From Takakia lepidozioides (taxonomy: Eukaryota; Streptophyta; Takakiopsida; Takakiales; Takakiaceae): 60,000 nucleotides of DNA. The translations under genes and the position numbers were made by a program. Position 1 is the first letter of the stretch. Each line of letters starts with the position of its first letter. The stretch spans positions 23,190,001 to 23,250,000 of the forward strand of contig CM060733.1 of NCBI GenBank assembly GCA_030704615.1, in the 5' to 3' direction. Shown here piece after piece: positions 29,340-40,581 of the stretch. The notes under the pieces are model-generated. The model worked only from the letters and a program-made list of their open reading frames with translations. It was not told the origin of the DNA and did not search any database.

Positions 29340-30090
29340 TACTAAGAGCCCACATTTGCAGGATGGACAAACATCTTCACATCGTACATTAAGAAAAGCC
29401 ACTCCTTGCGATTGCGGTTGTCCACCCAAGCTATTGCATATCCTGCAGATCCTCCCACGCAAACACAGCAAAACGATCGAATCCCATAACTTACTCATCG
29501 CTGAACGCAATCCCGCAACCCTAAATCCATTTTGAATTATTTGGATGAATGTATCGTAGATGGATGGATTTTGGGTTTTCCATCAATCTATCCATCCATC
29601 CATTTAATTTTCCGTTCATCCAATAGTTGCCAGCAAGGGGTTTGCTTTATCGTTCATTCATACGTTCACCCAGTGCACACAAATTATATTTCATATGTTC
29701 ATCCAACAGCTGCCAGCCAGGCGTTTGTTTATCATTCGTTCAGATAATTCAGTTGTTTTGTTTCACTAACCTTATCCAGCACACGATTAGTTTACTATTA
29801 ATGTGTTGGGTCAGTGAAAAAATAGTTAAATAATTTTACTTCTTATTATCCACGTATATATTGCTATATATAGTTTATATATTGTTATTACACATGCCAT
29901 TGCTTAACTGGTTGTCTCAGTCAGCTCATTTTAGGTAGTCAAAATCTCTCACTACAGTCAAAATTTTCGCGGTTGTCTAGCACCTCGAATATTTTAATAT
30001 AAATTTTGACTGCAAAATGGTTGGAACAGTTGAAAGTGACAAGAGTCAACACCAGCGTCAAACTAAATCGTCGAAATTACATAGGGTGTG
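29340..30090. other. No recognisable gene
   Basis: The stretch holds CATC-rich simple sequence at 29,580-29,600 and two diverged copies of a segment (TGCCAGC.AGG.GTTTG...CGTTCA) at 29,628 and 29,710. The rest is AT-rich with nothing to support a gene. Confidence 0.4.
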
Positions 30091-30940
30091 TTGTAGTGCA
30101 AGCTTCCTGAAGGAGACCCAGACGCCTTTCCAAGAAGACCGATCTGGGGAGTCACAGACGACTCCTCCGAAAAACAGTCATTCATAAAAAATGGCATTAA
30201 AAAATATAGGGATTTTTGGACGAAATGAATGTTGCTTGACGATCATTACAGAGGTCTAATGGAACAATACGACCAATACTCGGGAAATATTCTCGCCGAG
30301 CTGGATAAGCCAATTCCGGAAACTTCCGAGCGTATTCATCTGCTTGAGGGATTCTGGCTGTAAACAAAATGGTCGACGAATCATCGGAGAGATGACATCC
30401 AGCCACATATAGTGCATGATATGGAAGAAGAGGATGAAATCCCAGATTCTTACTGTGGCCCGAGGTGTGAGCTTCCAAGGATACCCATGAATCCGTTCAA
30501 GGATATTGAGAAAGGGTTCTTTGTGCTCGTTCGTCCTCATGACCCAAAGACGTGCCCGGTCTGGATGGGGGTGACAATATTTGATGTGATCCGAGAAAGG
30601 GAGGATCCTAATTTTAAGAAGGTGAAGGTGGAGTGGTGGAGATCGAAAAAATGAGGTAACGGCCCATCAGACTTGGAAAGGTACAAGAACTGTTGGTCAA
30701 AACTTTGGAAGTATAACTCGTCAGATCCTGCTCAATGGATCCACGTGAACAATGTCGTGTGGACACTGCCGCCACGAAAAAAATACGACAAGGAATAGCA
30801 CTAAGAGAATTACAGCCGCGGAAGCAGTGAAGGCGCGTGCGAATTTGGAGGAGGCGAATCTCCAGTCAGAAAGTGAGTCTTGCGAACGAGTTGCAGTCCA
30901 AGGACAAAATGTTGAGGTCAACTCCGGTATTTCGATTTAA
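30090..30940 (+). pseudogene. Transposase-like C-terminal remnant, family uncertain
   Basis: Protein-like pieces follow each other with stops and frame changes: LPEGDPDAFPRRPIWGVTDD, then LLDDHYRGLMEQYDQYSG, then the open frame 30,412-30,654 (FFVLVRPHDPKTCPVWMGV, VKVEWWRSKK), then after a stop NCWSKLWKYNSSDPAQWIHV and, from 30,752, a helical acidic tail. The module with VLVRPxD..xxPVWxGV, KVEWW and WIHVxxVVW is like the small beta-rich tail found on some transposon proteins. This is pattern resemblance only. Confidence 0.4.
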
Positions 30941-31679
30941 TAAATAATTTTTTTCTTCTCTATATGGCCATTCTTGTTTGCGTTGGGGGCTCTTTTTTGT
31001 TATCTTCTTCTGTCGCACTCAACCTCGAATGTCCAGTGCACGTTCCCGATCTTTTATTTCTGGTGTGCTGGATTCTGGCCTGCTGTACATTCTGTTCAAC
31101 AAAAAAAAAACCTTGTGGGGTAGGCTGGCACAACCACTGGAGTCTTCCGCTTCAAATTTGGTCAAAGTGGTTTCTAACAACGAAAAAAATTATCCCATTT
31201 TGAGTCATTCTCTCAATGATTGCACTTATTTTTCGCAGAACCAAGTCTCCCACTGAAGTCTCCCAATCAAAGGACCCTTACCCAATCATTCTTGTCATAG
31301 TTGTCAATTTGTCACTCGTGAAGTTTTATCTCTGAGATTTCCTCCATTTTGTCCTCTAAGCTCTACGACTTCTTTGCACCAAATTTTCATTTCATTTCAT
31401 TTTTCATACTTCTCATCTTTGGCTCTGATTTTCTTTCATGATTTCACATGTTTTCTTCCATTGTTAAAATTTTAAGCAAATTTTCAATTCTCATACTTTT
31501 TATTTGGTGGTCTGACTTTTTATCCTCTCTCATGTTTTCTTCCATTTTATCCCATGAGCACTAGGCGCTTTCCGCAGTCGTTATATAACACCAATTTCTT
31601 CCCAAATCTCATAGGGTGTACTTTCAACTTTTTTGTTGTTATTTAGGATTTTGGATTGACATACCTTTTTTATACTTTG

Positions 31680-33610
31680 CTTTTTATGTTAGCATTACCC
31701 CTAAACCCTTACCCTTTTTGCCAAATGGCCCATGAACTATTCATAACCATAACCATAACCATAACCATTATGGTTATTGAAATGTCTTCTCCCTTCACTT
31801 TTGCGCTAGGTTTTTTCTTTTGTTTTGGATTGACATGCACTTAGGCATGTTATAGTTTGCTTTCTATGTTACATCTTAAATACTAGGTTCCAAGGACGAG
31901 TCTTTCATTTAAAACTTCATTTTTATTTTATTTTGTACCATACTCACAACACTAAGTTCTAGCGACTGGAGTCTTCCATATTTGTTTTTCCATTTGTACC
32001 TTAAACCCAAACCCTAAACCCCTCCCATAAACCCTTACCCTAAAATCCTAAACCTTTACCCTTAACCCATTACCCCTGAACCCTTACCCTTTCCTTTGCA
32101 AATGGGAATCAATTATCCATACCATAACCATAACCATTATGGTTATCCAAATGTCTTCGTTATCCAAATTTTCATTTTGTACCCTACTAACACACACTAA
32201 GTTGTAGCAAGTGCAAGTTTTTCATGTTTGTTCACCATTTGTGCCTTCAACACAAACCCTGAACCCTCGCCGTAAACCCTAAACCAAACCCTACGGCATT
32301 ATTACATCTAAACCCTTACCCTTCCCATACAAATGGGAATGAACTATCCATACCATAACCATAACTATTATGGTTATTCAAATGTTTTCTCCCTTCACTT
32401 TTGCGCTAGGTTTTTCCTTTGTTTTGGATTGACATCCACTTACTTTTTTTTATCGAACTTTGCTTTCTATGTTTATTAATACCAGGTTCCAACAACGAGT
32501 CTTTCATTTAAATACTTGTCATGTGCAATGACTAGAGTCTAGACTTCCATAATATTTGGTTCTTCATTTTTATTTTGCTTTCTAGCCTACTAACTACACT
32601 AAGTTCTAGCGATTGGAGTCTTCCATAAGTGTTTGTCTATTTTGTACCTTAAACAAAAACCCTAAATCCCTACCCTAAACCCTTACTCTAAAACCCTAAA
32701 CCTTTACCATCAACCCATTACCCTTACCCTTCCCTTTGCAAATGTGAATCAACTATCCATACCATAACCATAACCATTATAGTTATCCAAATGTCTTCGT
32801 TATCCAATTTTTCATTTTGTACCCTACTAACACACACTAAGTATAAAGCGAGTGCAAGTCTTCCATGTTTGTTCACCATTTGTACCTTAAACCCAAACCC
32901 TAAGCCCTTTCCCTAAACCCTCACCGTAAACCCTAAACCTTTGCCCTTGTTAAGCCATTATTACGTCTAAACCCTTATCCTTCACAAATGGGAGTGAACT
33001 ATCCATACCATAACCATAACCATTATGGTTATCCAAATGTCTTCTCCCTTAATTTTTGCGCTAGTTTTCTCCTTTGTTTTGGATTGACATGCACTTATCG
33101 TTGCATAGTGTGCTTTCTATGTATCTTAATACCAGGTTCCAAGGACGAGTCTTCAATTTAAATACTTGTCCGTCCCAATGACTCTTCCATAATATTTATT
33201 TCTCCATTTTTATTTTTATTTTTTATCCTACTAACACACACCAAGTTTTAGCAAGTGCGAGTCTTCCACATTTGTTTGTCCATTTGTACATTAAACGCAA
33301 ACCGAAAACCCCTACCTTTACCATCACCCCTAAACCCTTACTCTTACCATAAATCAAAAACCTTAGAGTACTACCCTAGTTACACTCCAAACCTTATTGT
33401 ACTACCATGTTACCTCTTCTCAATGTTTCATGCTCTTTTAATATTTTCTTTTGTTGGATAAGGTATGATAGAATGATTACAGGAATATCAAATTCCTCAA
33501 CCATTTCTTAATTCTACCGAATGTGAGTCCATCATATTTGTTTGTCCCTTTGTACCCTAAATCCAAACCCTAAACCCTTACCCTTACCATAAACCCAAAC
33601 ATTATTGCAC
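31680..33610 (+). repeat. Degenerate interstitial telomere-like array in units of about 650 bp
   Basis: CCCTAAACCCTAAA and CCCTTACCCTAAA words, the Arabidopsis-type telomere motif, recur throughout. They are organised in a longer repeat: TTTTGCGCTAGGTTTT near 31,800, 32,400 and 33,053; the inverted pair CCATAACCATAACC / GGTTATGG-like near 31,745, 32,120, 32,355, 32,757 and 33,005; and GGTTCCAA.GACGAGTCTT near 31,887, 32,484 and 33,134. It is therefore a satellite that includes telomere-like sequence, not a clean relocated telomere. Confidence 0.75.
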
Positions 33611-34840
33611 TTCTCTCTAGTTACACTAAACCTTATTGTACTACCCTAGTACCTCTTCCTAATATGTTATTTTAATATTTTACTGCCATTGTCACACCCA
33701 AAACATCATTCCAGGGTAAGTGCAGACTACTGGCTCAAAAGCGGCAGATGTGCCCTCCACTGAAAGTCCATGAGAAAAAATTAATGTACATTTTAATTAA
33801 GGATATTTGTTCAAATATATTTTTATCTTCATAGGTAATTGTATACTAATCATATTTAGTAAATGGTCTCATCCCAAATATTTGAGATATTTTTTATTAT
33901 ATTTTTCTCTTATTTAAAAATAATAGCTATTTATTATTATCTTGTAGTTTATGAAATTTGTCCATATAATAATAAGCTCCTAGAGACAATAACAATATAT
34001 ATATTCTTAGCAAAGATCTCCACCCAAATATGAATTTTTCAAAATACTATGGACAAATCGTCATTTTGGGGGATGTTTTTGTACAAAAAGTCCATAGTGT
34101 CTTGATGGATGGATGGAATTGGTCATGAATTTATATTTGTGTCTATTCAAACATTGTGTATCTAGTTGTAAAGTCTATATATGAATTGGTTTTGCACAAA
34201 TAGGTTTTTCAGATGGCGGACATCCAATGGACTGTGACAATCCCATAGGAATTTCCCTACAAAAGTCCATACCTTCATGAGATTTCATCCAAATTCCAAA
34301 ATAATTGTACCGACATGTACATATGGTAAGTGGCTAACCCATTTTAAGTCCATTTGCTATGAATATATACTTATGTGTATAGGGTGAAGAATAATATGAC
34401 AAGCAGTCAGTCGAAAACTGCAAATTGCAGTCCAAACTGAGCCACTCTAGTCTGCATCTACCCTCCAATGTGAACATTGTGCTTGCCATGAAGATTCAAT
34501 CAATAAAATTACTAGCAAGTTGTATCGAGTATGGTAAAGTAGGAGTCTGCCCCATGTTCGATGCGACCCATTTGTTTATCGTGATTACATAATGTAATAT
34601 TACGTCATTCGACTTCCATTCGACTTCAATGAATTGTTCAGTACTGCTACTTCACAAGCACTTCAATGTCAAATGGACCTCTTATATGACACATTTTGAA
34701 ACAAGTATGACATCACCTGTAATTTCACAAAGTTCAATCATACATTACACCATCATATTATTAATATTTCAATTAATTTTAATTCAAATATATTAAGTTT
34801 GGTCCGGATTTAAGCCAAAAGTCCAGAATTAGTTAAAATA
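33610..34840. other. AT-rich stretch without recognisable gene
   Basis: I see no ORF of interest. Repeat-end-like sequence at 34,796-34,843 matches 15,710-15,750 inverted. Confidence 0.4.
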
Positions 34841-34843
34841 GGG

Positions 34844-35300
34844 TTAAAATACAAAAGGAACTTGGTGAAAGTTAATTGTCAAGTCTACATGGTACTTTGG
34901 AACATCCATCAAGATGACAAATGATGTGTTGTCTATTGCTGTGGGAGAGATTCTTGTCTTTAGTATACAGTGAAGCTTAATCGGTCTCCAAAGTTGTTTA
35001 TAAGATGAGACGTCCGCAAGAGGCATTACCGACTTTTCTATGTCATCATATGGACCTAGCCAAGGAGGTCGATCCAAATGTACGCCTCCTCGCATATAGG
35101 AGTTCTTTGCAACACCAGTTCTTGACGATTATGAACTTCAAGTCGAGAGGTAATAATAATAATATACTTGGATAATCATGCACTGTCCAAAGCAAGATGC
35201 CTCTCATCTGAAAAGATTGTCCAGCCATAGGGTCAAGTGTCTTCAGAGATGTGTCCAAAACGTCCTCCGTGCGATTGATTGTACACAAATTACAGTCAAG
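34844..35300 (-). pseudogene. CACTA (En/Spm-like) tnp2 transposase remnant
   Basis: The minus strand at 35,288-35,046 reads LDTSLKTLDPMAGQSFQMRG and ILLWTVHDYPS, then YARRRTFG. The pattern F.(M/L)R..LLWT(V/I)(H/N)D(Y/F)P is the hallmark of plant tnp2 (Transposase_21) proteins, in which it is followed by a Cys-rich segment and a RRF block. The Cys-rich segment and most of the protein are gone. It is a short fossil. Confidence 0.6.
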
Positions 35301-36110
35301 GCCCCCATGAACTACCCGATTTTTAGCAAGTTCTTGCGATTTAATAGTAGGGGTGAGTATAAGGTGTAATATTTTAGAATATAGCTACTGCTAAAAACAC
35401 CACTAGTTAGCTGGTGCATTTAACTGGCAGCTGCAGCCGCCGCATGGTAGCTAACAGCTAACTAGCTTAGCACGCTGATTAGCAGCTAGATGCGGCGGGG
35501 CCTTATTCTACTAGAAAAATGTGTAAATATATATTTTTTCTGATTGAACTAAAAAAATTATACTACTAGCTTGGAGACCAACAATAATATTGAGCACACG
35601 ATGGTTTTTCATTCTGATTTGCATTAGTTAAAAACACCAAAGTTGTACCACCTACAATCACACAATTCACCACAGATGCGGGGACACACAAATATCACAT
35701 GAGGAAGGTTGAATGTTATTTTAATATACAATCCAAAAATAAAAAACAAAAAAATATAGACAAATCAAATCCATAGTATTGGCAAGGCCAAACATAATAT
35801 CATGATAAGCTATGGCATTTTAATTCAAAGACATGTTGCTCAGAAAACCAATAGATCTCCAAGTCACGTCCTACCGCAACCATGGGAGCAACAAACGGGC
35901 GTGATCGTTCAGAGAGCTCTTGTGGATTCTCTCCCCCTTGCACTACCTTTGTTCCAAATGGCCCAACTAGTCCCATGAATCAACAAGAGTTTGATTGTTC
36001 AACACACTCTAACTTGGTACGAAGTCATGGACGTCACATCATCTATATATAAAAAAGTCACGGTTATGATTCAACATGGTTCCTTCCCAAGTGACTATCA
36101 TCAATGCAAC
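35300..36110. other. No recognisable gene; one dyad-rich patch
   Basis: At 35,405-35,500 TAGCTAACAGCTAACTAGCT and related GCAGCT/AGCTGC words form several overlapping dyads. The rest is AT-rich with nothing to support a gene. Confidence 0.4.
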
Positions 36111-36116
36111 TTAGCT

Positions 36117-36957
36117 TCAGAAAAGTATGATCTGCAGATTTTCATCCTCGTTCATATCTTGATAGCCACCAGAACGTGATGCCCCATTGATTGACGATGC
36201 GCAATTGTTTGTTAAGGTAGTTACGTATCTCGCTACGGTGCTACAGGGTTGACAGTTAAGACTTCCACAAATTCCAGCGGCGCAACTGCCAGTACGAAAC
36301 ATGGTGGTGCATTGGCTCCCGAACATATTATTGTGACAACAATCCGTTGAACCAAGATTATGTAGATGAGAAATCACTTCCGCGCAGTCTGTGGTCAGTC
36401 CACTAGCTCCAGAAGTCTGACAAACAAGCTGTGTTAGGGCATGTGCTCCTGATACAACCACCACCCGCACACAAACGTAGAGCGATATTTCAGCTGTGAA
36501 TTATCAAACAAATTATCTTTTATCATGGCCAGAACAAAGAATCATCCCAATTTGTGATGTGTAACACATTCAATATTGAATTAAGCAGTTTAGGTGCCTA
36601 CACGACAAACAGGCAAGTCATGACTCATTTTAGTAAGTGACATATATCCAAATCAATATCCAGTATGAGATTGGTAGAAGACACATTGTGACAAAGGACC
36701 CAATTTCATGCCAATCGCAATTGCAGCACTCATAACGAGACTTGCTGGCTGGAAGGCAGTAGCCCTTGTGGTGAAGTGACACCATAAGTTATGCTCCCTT
36801 CGGGAGGCGTCATACTTTCTTACTTTCGAGACTTGCTATAGTAGTAAAAATGAAATAGAAATATGGACTACTATGTGTGTAGGGGATTCAAACCAATAGC
36901 CACAAGAAGCAACAAAAAGACGCCAAAATTAATCAAAGCAACTCGGGGTAGTGCCAT
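36117..36957 (-). CDS. Small secreted cysteine-rich protein, two exons
   Basis: Exon 1 runs from the ATG at 36,957 to 36,894 and encodes a textbook signal peptide (MALPRVALINFGVFLLLLVA). Exon 2 is 36,493-36,117. The donor (TTG|GTTTGA) and acceptor (TTCACAG) join in phase 1 and give 146 codons before TGA. The second exon has about eleven Cys, including DC, DCC, QC, SC, IC, NC, PC and NC, spaced through AEVISHL, GSQCTTMFRTGSC and VARYVTTLTNNC, and ends in GASRSGGYQD. The disulphide-rich pattern, with GSCAAxIC and a late GG, is reminiscent of Hce2/KP4-like small secreted proteins, but this is weak and no role is claimed. It is the best candidate for an ordinary host gene in the window. Adjacent genes give no clue to function. 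Confidence 0.65.
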
Positions 36958-36959
36958 GA

Positions 36960-37430
36960 TCGTTTTTTCAAGAACTTCGAATAAATGCACCTGCAAGAAA
37001 ATGTGGACATGTTATCAGCTCGAATATTGTAGACTTACTGACATTCTATATTAACTAGAATCTCAGCTATACATAAACAAGACTTGATCCTGACAACTAA
37101 CGAACGCTATAGGTAGTCACCATAAATACTCGCAAACCTCAAGGCATTGCCCACATACCCTCTCAACGCAAAGAGATGCAAGTTGGGCTTGTGAGAGGAG
37201 AAGATTTGGAATATACGAGGTCTCGTGTAATGTAGATATAGTAACGTTTCTTGCCTCATACCCAGGCCACACATAACATAACGTTGAGGCAACGCGGGCC
37301 CTTGGCGCGCAACAGTGTCAGGCCGTTCGGACCACACTGTCGGTGGGCGTCTGCTCGGCATAGTTATCTGCCGCAAGAGAAACTACGTTATGGAGATGGG
37401 ACAACCAAGTTGTAGCCCAAACACTTTAAT
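36960..37430. other. Upstream region of the secreted-protein gene
   Basis: No gene is seen. A TATGTATAG-type AT-rich element near 37,070 (minus strand) could serve as a promoter element for the gene at 36,957, but this is weak. Confidence 0.3.
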
Positions 37431-37431
37431 T

Positions 37432-39244
37432 GTACTATATATATATAGTAAGTAGTTTATCTTATAGATAATATAAATTAAAATTTATATATCATACTAC
37501 TAATCATACATGAAATACAATGAACGCGGACACTAAGTTGTCTTAGCTATCAAATGTTTTTTGCAGCCCCATTCAAAAGAAAACATTTACACAATATAAA
37601 GTCAGTTTTTGAGGTGGCGTGACGTCACGTCATTTCGTTCCAACCTGGATGAGAAGGACATGATTGTAGTCTTTGTTGATAGTCGGTAATTGAATTTATT
37701 TGCATGATGAGGAGATTTGGATTTTCTTTGCCAAGACATGTAATTCTGCACTGCCCCGTGTTTCTCGGGGCGTGTCCCATGGGAATCTGGGGTCACCCTC
37801 CAGAGCCAGCCCTCGGCAGTTAGCCCCCTTTGGCAGCGTGCATTCATTGCAAACCCTGTCATTCAACCCAACGTGCTAGCCGTGGGCAGGTACCCGCATC
37901 TTTGCCCAAGATTTGCAGCGGGCAAACCATATCCACTGACGATCTGCCCGAAATAATAACCATTTCGGCCACGCATATCACCATAACTTCCTGCCATCTC
38001 CACCAATCAGCCTCGGGCAAGTGCCATTGGAAAGTCCGATTTGAGGGCTATAATTTTGCTGTTTATCAAAACCCAATCAGATATGGATCCAAGAAGATAT
38101 GGCTATTTGAAAAAACAAAGTGCGACCCAAAACCAGTCGATCCGGCGTTTAGGGGTTAAGGAGAGGGGACAAGAGTGACGGTTTGCAACATCTAGAAGCT
38201 AGGTAGATAAACAAATACAACAAATAAAGTCAATTACCAACTGTCGACAAATACCATAATCATGTCGTTCCCATCTAGGTTGGAACGAAGTGACTTGACA
38301 AAGACGTGACGTCACGCCACCTCAAAAACTGACTTTATATTGTGTAAATGTTTTCTTTTGAATGGGGTTGCGACAAACATTTGACAGCTAAGACAGCTTA
38401 GTGTCCACATTCATTGTACGTCATGTATGATTAGTAGTATGGTATATAAACACGGGGGGTCACTATATGTATTTTTTTCATATCACATGCGTACCAAGGT
38501 ATATTTATACCAGGCTATTATTAAAATTTTGCATTTTTTTCCACCTTATCCTAATACCCTATTTTTCTTTATGATTTTTTTACAACAATTAATTAGACCC
38601 TATTTTAAATTATATTTTTTAAATAATTACAAAACTTCAAAGCATGTACACAAACAACATTCCATACATAAGTCAAATGTCGGACCCAAAGAAAATTTTA
38701 ATTTTCATTAGCCACGAACTCATTCAAAGCCGCAGCAATATCACTCTAAAGAGATGGTTCAAATGTCATAGTCACTGTTGAGATTATGGTCTCAACATCA
38801 ATCCACTGTGTATCACTGGAATCATATTTGAACTTCAGGTTACCTCTACTTTTAGAGAACCAATTCAAAAACACCATAATCGAAGATTTGGGTAAAGCAT
38901 GCTTATTCATCAAATAAGCCTGATGAATAAATGAAGTTTTGAAAAGATTTCATCCTGAGGGATTAGAGTTGGATGAAATATGAGAAACTTCACAAAGATG
39001 GATACATTATACTGTAGATAAAACCCTTTATTACATTAACTTTTTTAAAAAAACTAGGTGAAAGAATATTGCCCTACCATATTTTTCAAGTAACACTTTT
39101 CTAAATTTTACCTCAAAAAATAAAACTACGCCCTATATTTGTTCTCACGTGATTTTGAAAATACGGGGAGTGACCCCCCCCAAGTATATAAATTTTAATT
39201 TATATTATCTATAATATAAACTACTTACTATATATATATAACAA
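37432..39244. mobile_element. Foldback (long-TIR) transposon
   Basis: The left arm 37,432-37,690 is the reverse complement, with few mismatches, of a right arm split into 38,255-38,450 and 39,184-39,244. Shared blocks include TATATATATAGTAAGTAGTTTA at the outer end, GAACGCGGACACTAAG and GAGGTGGCGTGACGTCACG. The arms are about 255 bp. The interior (37,690-38,250) has no convincing coding sequence. The right arm is interrupted by a second element. No clear target-site duplication was identified for the outer element. Confidence 0.85.
38451..39183. mobile_element. Nested non-autonomous DNA transposon, 733 bp
   Basis: It lies inside the right arm of the foldback element and is flanked by the direct repeat GTATATAAA at 38,442-38,450 and 39,184-39,192, a 9-bp target-site duplication. 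The ends are inverted: CACGGGGGGTCACT at the left, and AGTGACCCCCCC at the right, followed outward by CAA. GTATTTT and ATCAC blocks continue the similarity for about 40 bp. No coding sequence is seen. A 9-bp duplication suits a MULE-derived MITE; an 8-bp reading would suit hAT. Confidence 0.85.
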
Positions 39245-39286
39245 TCAAATTAATTTGATTAACAGAAGCTTGTCCTTTGAGCCCAT

Positions 39287-40221
39287 GTGGCTCAACTCAT
39301 AGCACATTCTGGACATGACAATTCGACGGAGGTACCACAGGTAGAATGTCAAGACACTGCAGCACCTGTGACGGATGAAGTGGTTCAGGAAGAAAATCTG
39401 GTGGGGCAATGGCCTGAGTGGTTCGTGAGGCATCACACTGTTGAGGATCGGGGAGAACAGCAGCAAGCTCACCATGATGACCCTCAACAGGCCATGCTTA
39501 TGAGTTCCATAAGCATGACACTTAATTTGTTGGGCACTTATGTCAAATCCCATGTTCCAACTTCCCAATTGGCAGCTTTGAGGGAGGAACTCAGGAAGGA
39601 ATTTGAGGCTCGACTTGCCACTGAGTGTGCAAACAAGGTCGATGAAGAGGTCACTCTCAAGATGCAGCAAGACTTAGAGAGTACAGAAGCGACTTTGCAA
39701 TTGGCCAAGGAACAATTGATTGAGGCAGGCCTCGCGCAAGACCAGTTGCACGAAGCACATAAGCAACAGCTATACCAAATGCAGGTGAAGCATGAAAGCA
39801 AGTTGCAAGAAGTGAATGCACTACATACGGAGTTGCAGACAGTGCATGACAGGATGGCCATACAATGTGCTACACTCACAACTATGCTTGACCAAAGTAC
39901 AATAGAAATAAACAGTCAAGCGGAAAGATGTACGAAGGCAGAGGCAGATAATGTTGAGCAAGTGAAACTCATTGTCGATATGAAGAATACAATCTGTCGC
40001 AATGAGAGTACTTTCAAGCAATACAGGCAGGTTGAAGCTGACCAAGAGAGGTACATCCTTGAGTTGCAATAAACACTCATGTCCAATAGAAATGAACTCT
40101 CTATGGCTAACAAGGCTTGGAAGGAAGCCAATAATCTGGCTGCTGCCTATGCGAGTTTGGTTGAACCTCATGCGAAGCGCATGGAGGTTCATTTGGTTTG
40201 CATCCTCAATGCAGGGGGCTG
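39287..40221 (+). pseudogene. Coiled-coil protein remnant, interrupted by copy B
   Basis: A 261-residue frame is dominated by heptad-like helix (LREELRKEFEARLATE, LQLAKEQLIEAG, LHTELQTVHDRMAIQ). It ends at TAA (40,070-40,072), but the same frame continues with similar helix (MSNRNELSMANKAWKEANNL) until about 40,220, where the terminal sequence of transposon copy B begins. The stop and truncation suggest a decayed gene; its family is not recognisable. Such long coiled coils are common in plant transposon and retroelement relatives. Confidence 0.5.
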
Positions 40222-40325
40222 CTATTTCATGAGCGGCATGAGCATGAGCGGAAAAAAAAAAAGCATGAGCAGATCATTGTGAGTCCACGGAAATAGGGTT
40301 AGGAGGCACGGAAATAGGGTCATGT
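40222..40325 (+). repeat. Left terminus of transposon copy B
   Basis: GCTATTTCATGAGC followed by tandem GGCATGAGC/CATGAGCGG words starts at 40,222 and cuts into the preceding coiled-coil frame. The same GCTATTTCATGAGC and GGCATGAGC words begin at about 54,208, where copy C cuts into a PPR array. Just inside are two CACGGAAATAGGG phrases (40,286 and 40,305). Matching + strand left ends in two oppositely oriented copies are what terminal inverted repeats predict. Confidence 0.6.
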
Positions 40326-40581
40326 GAAGTTGGAATGTGGCACCAGTGGACTTGAAATGCAACATTTTATTGCAAATTTTGTGGCAAGCCACGTCTATAC
40401 AAGTGTGTTCTAACTGTCATAGCCGGAATGGGCACTACTCTCCTACACCCTCCGAGGAACTTGCCCCACCTTCTTCCTCATCCCCCTCATCCCCCTCATC
40501 CTCCGAGCTCTGTGATGCATCAGTTCCACTATGCCTCTCAAAAATCCCGTCCTCTCCTTGGGGGACTGTCCACCTCACCTC

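Noticed and set aside
31680-33610. A true chromosome end
   Set aside because: The telomere-like words are degenerate, are embedded in a longer satellite, and are flanked by transposons on both sides.
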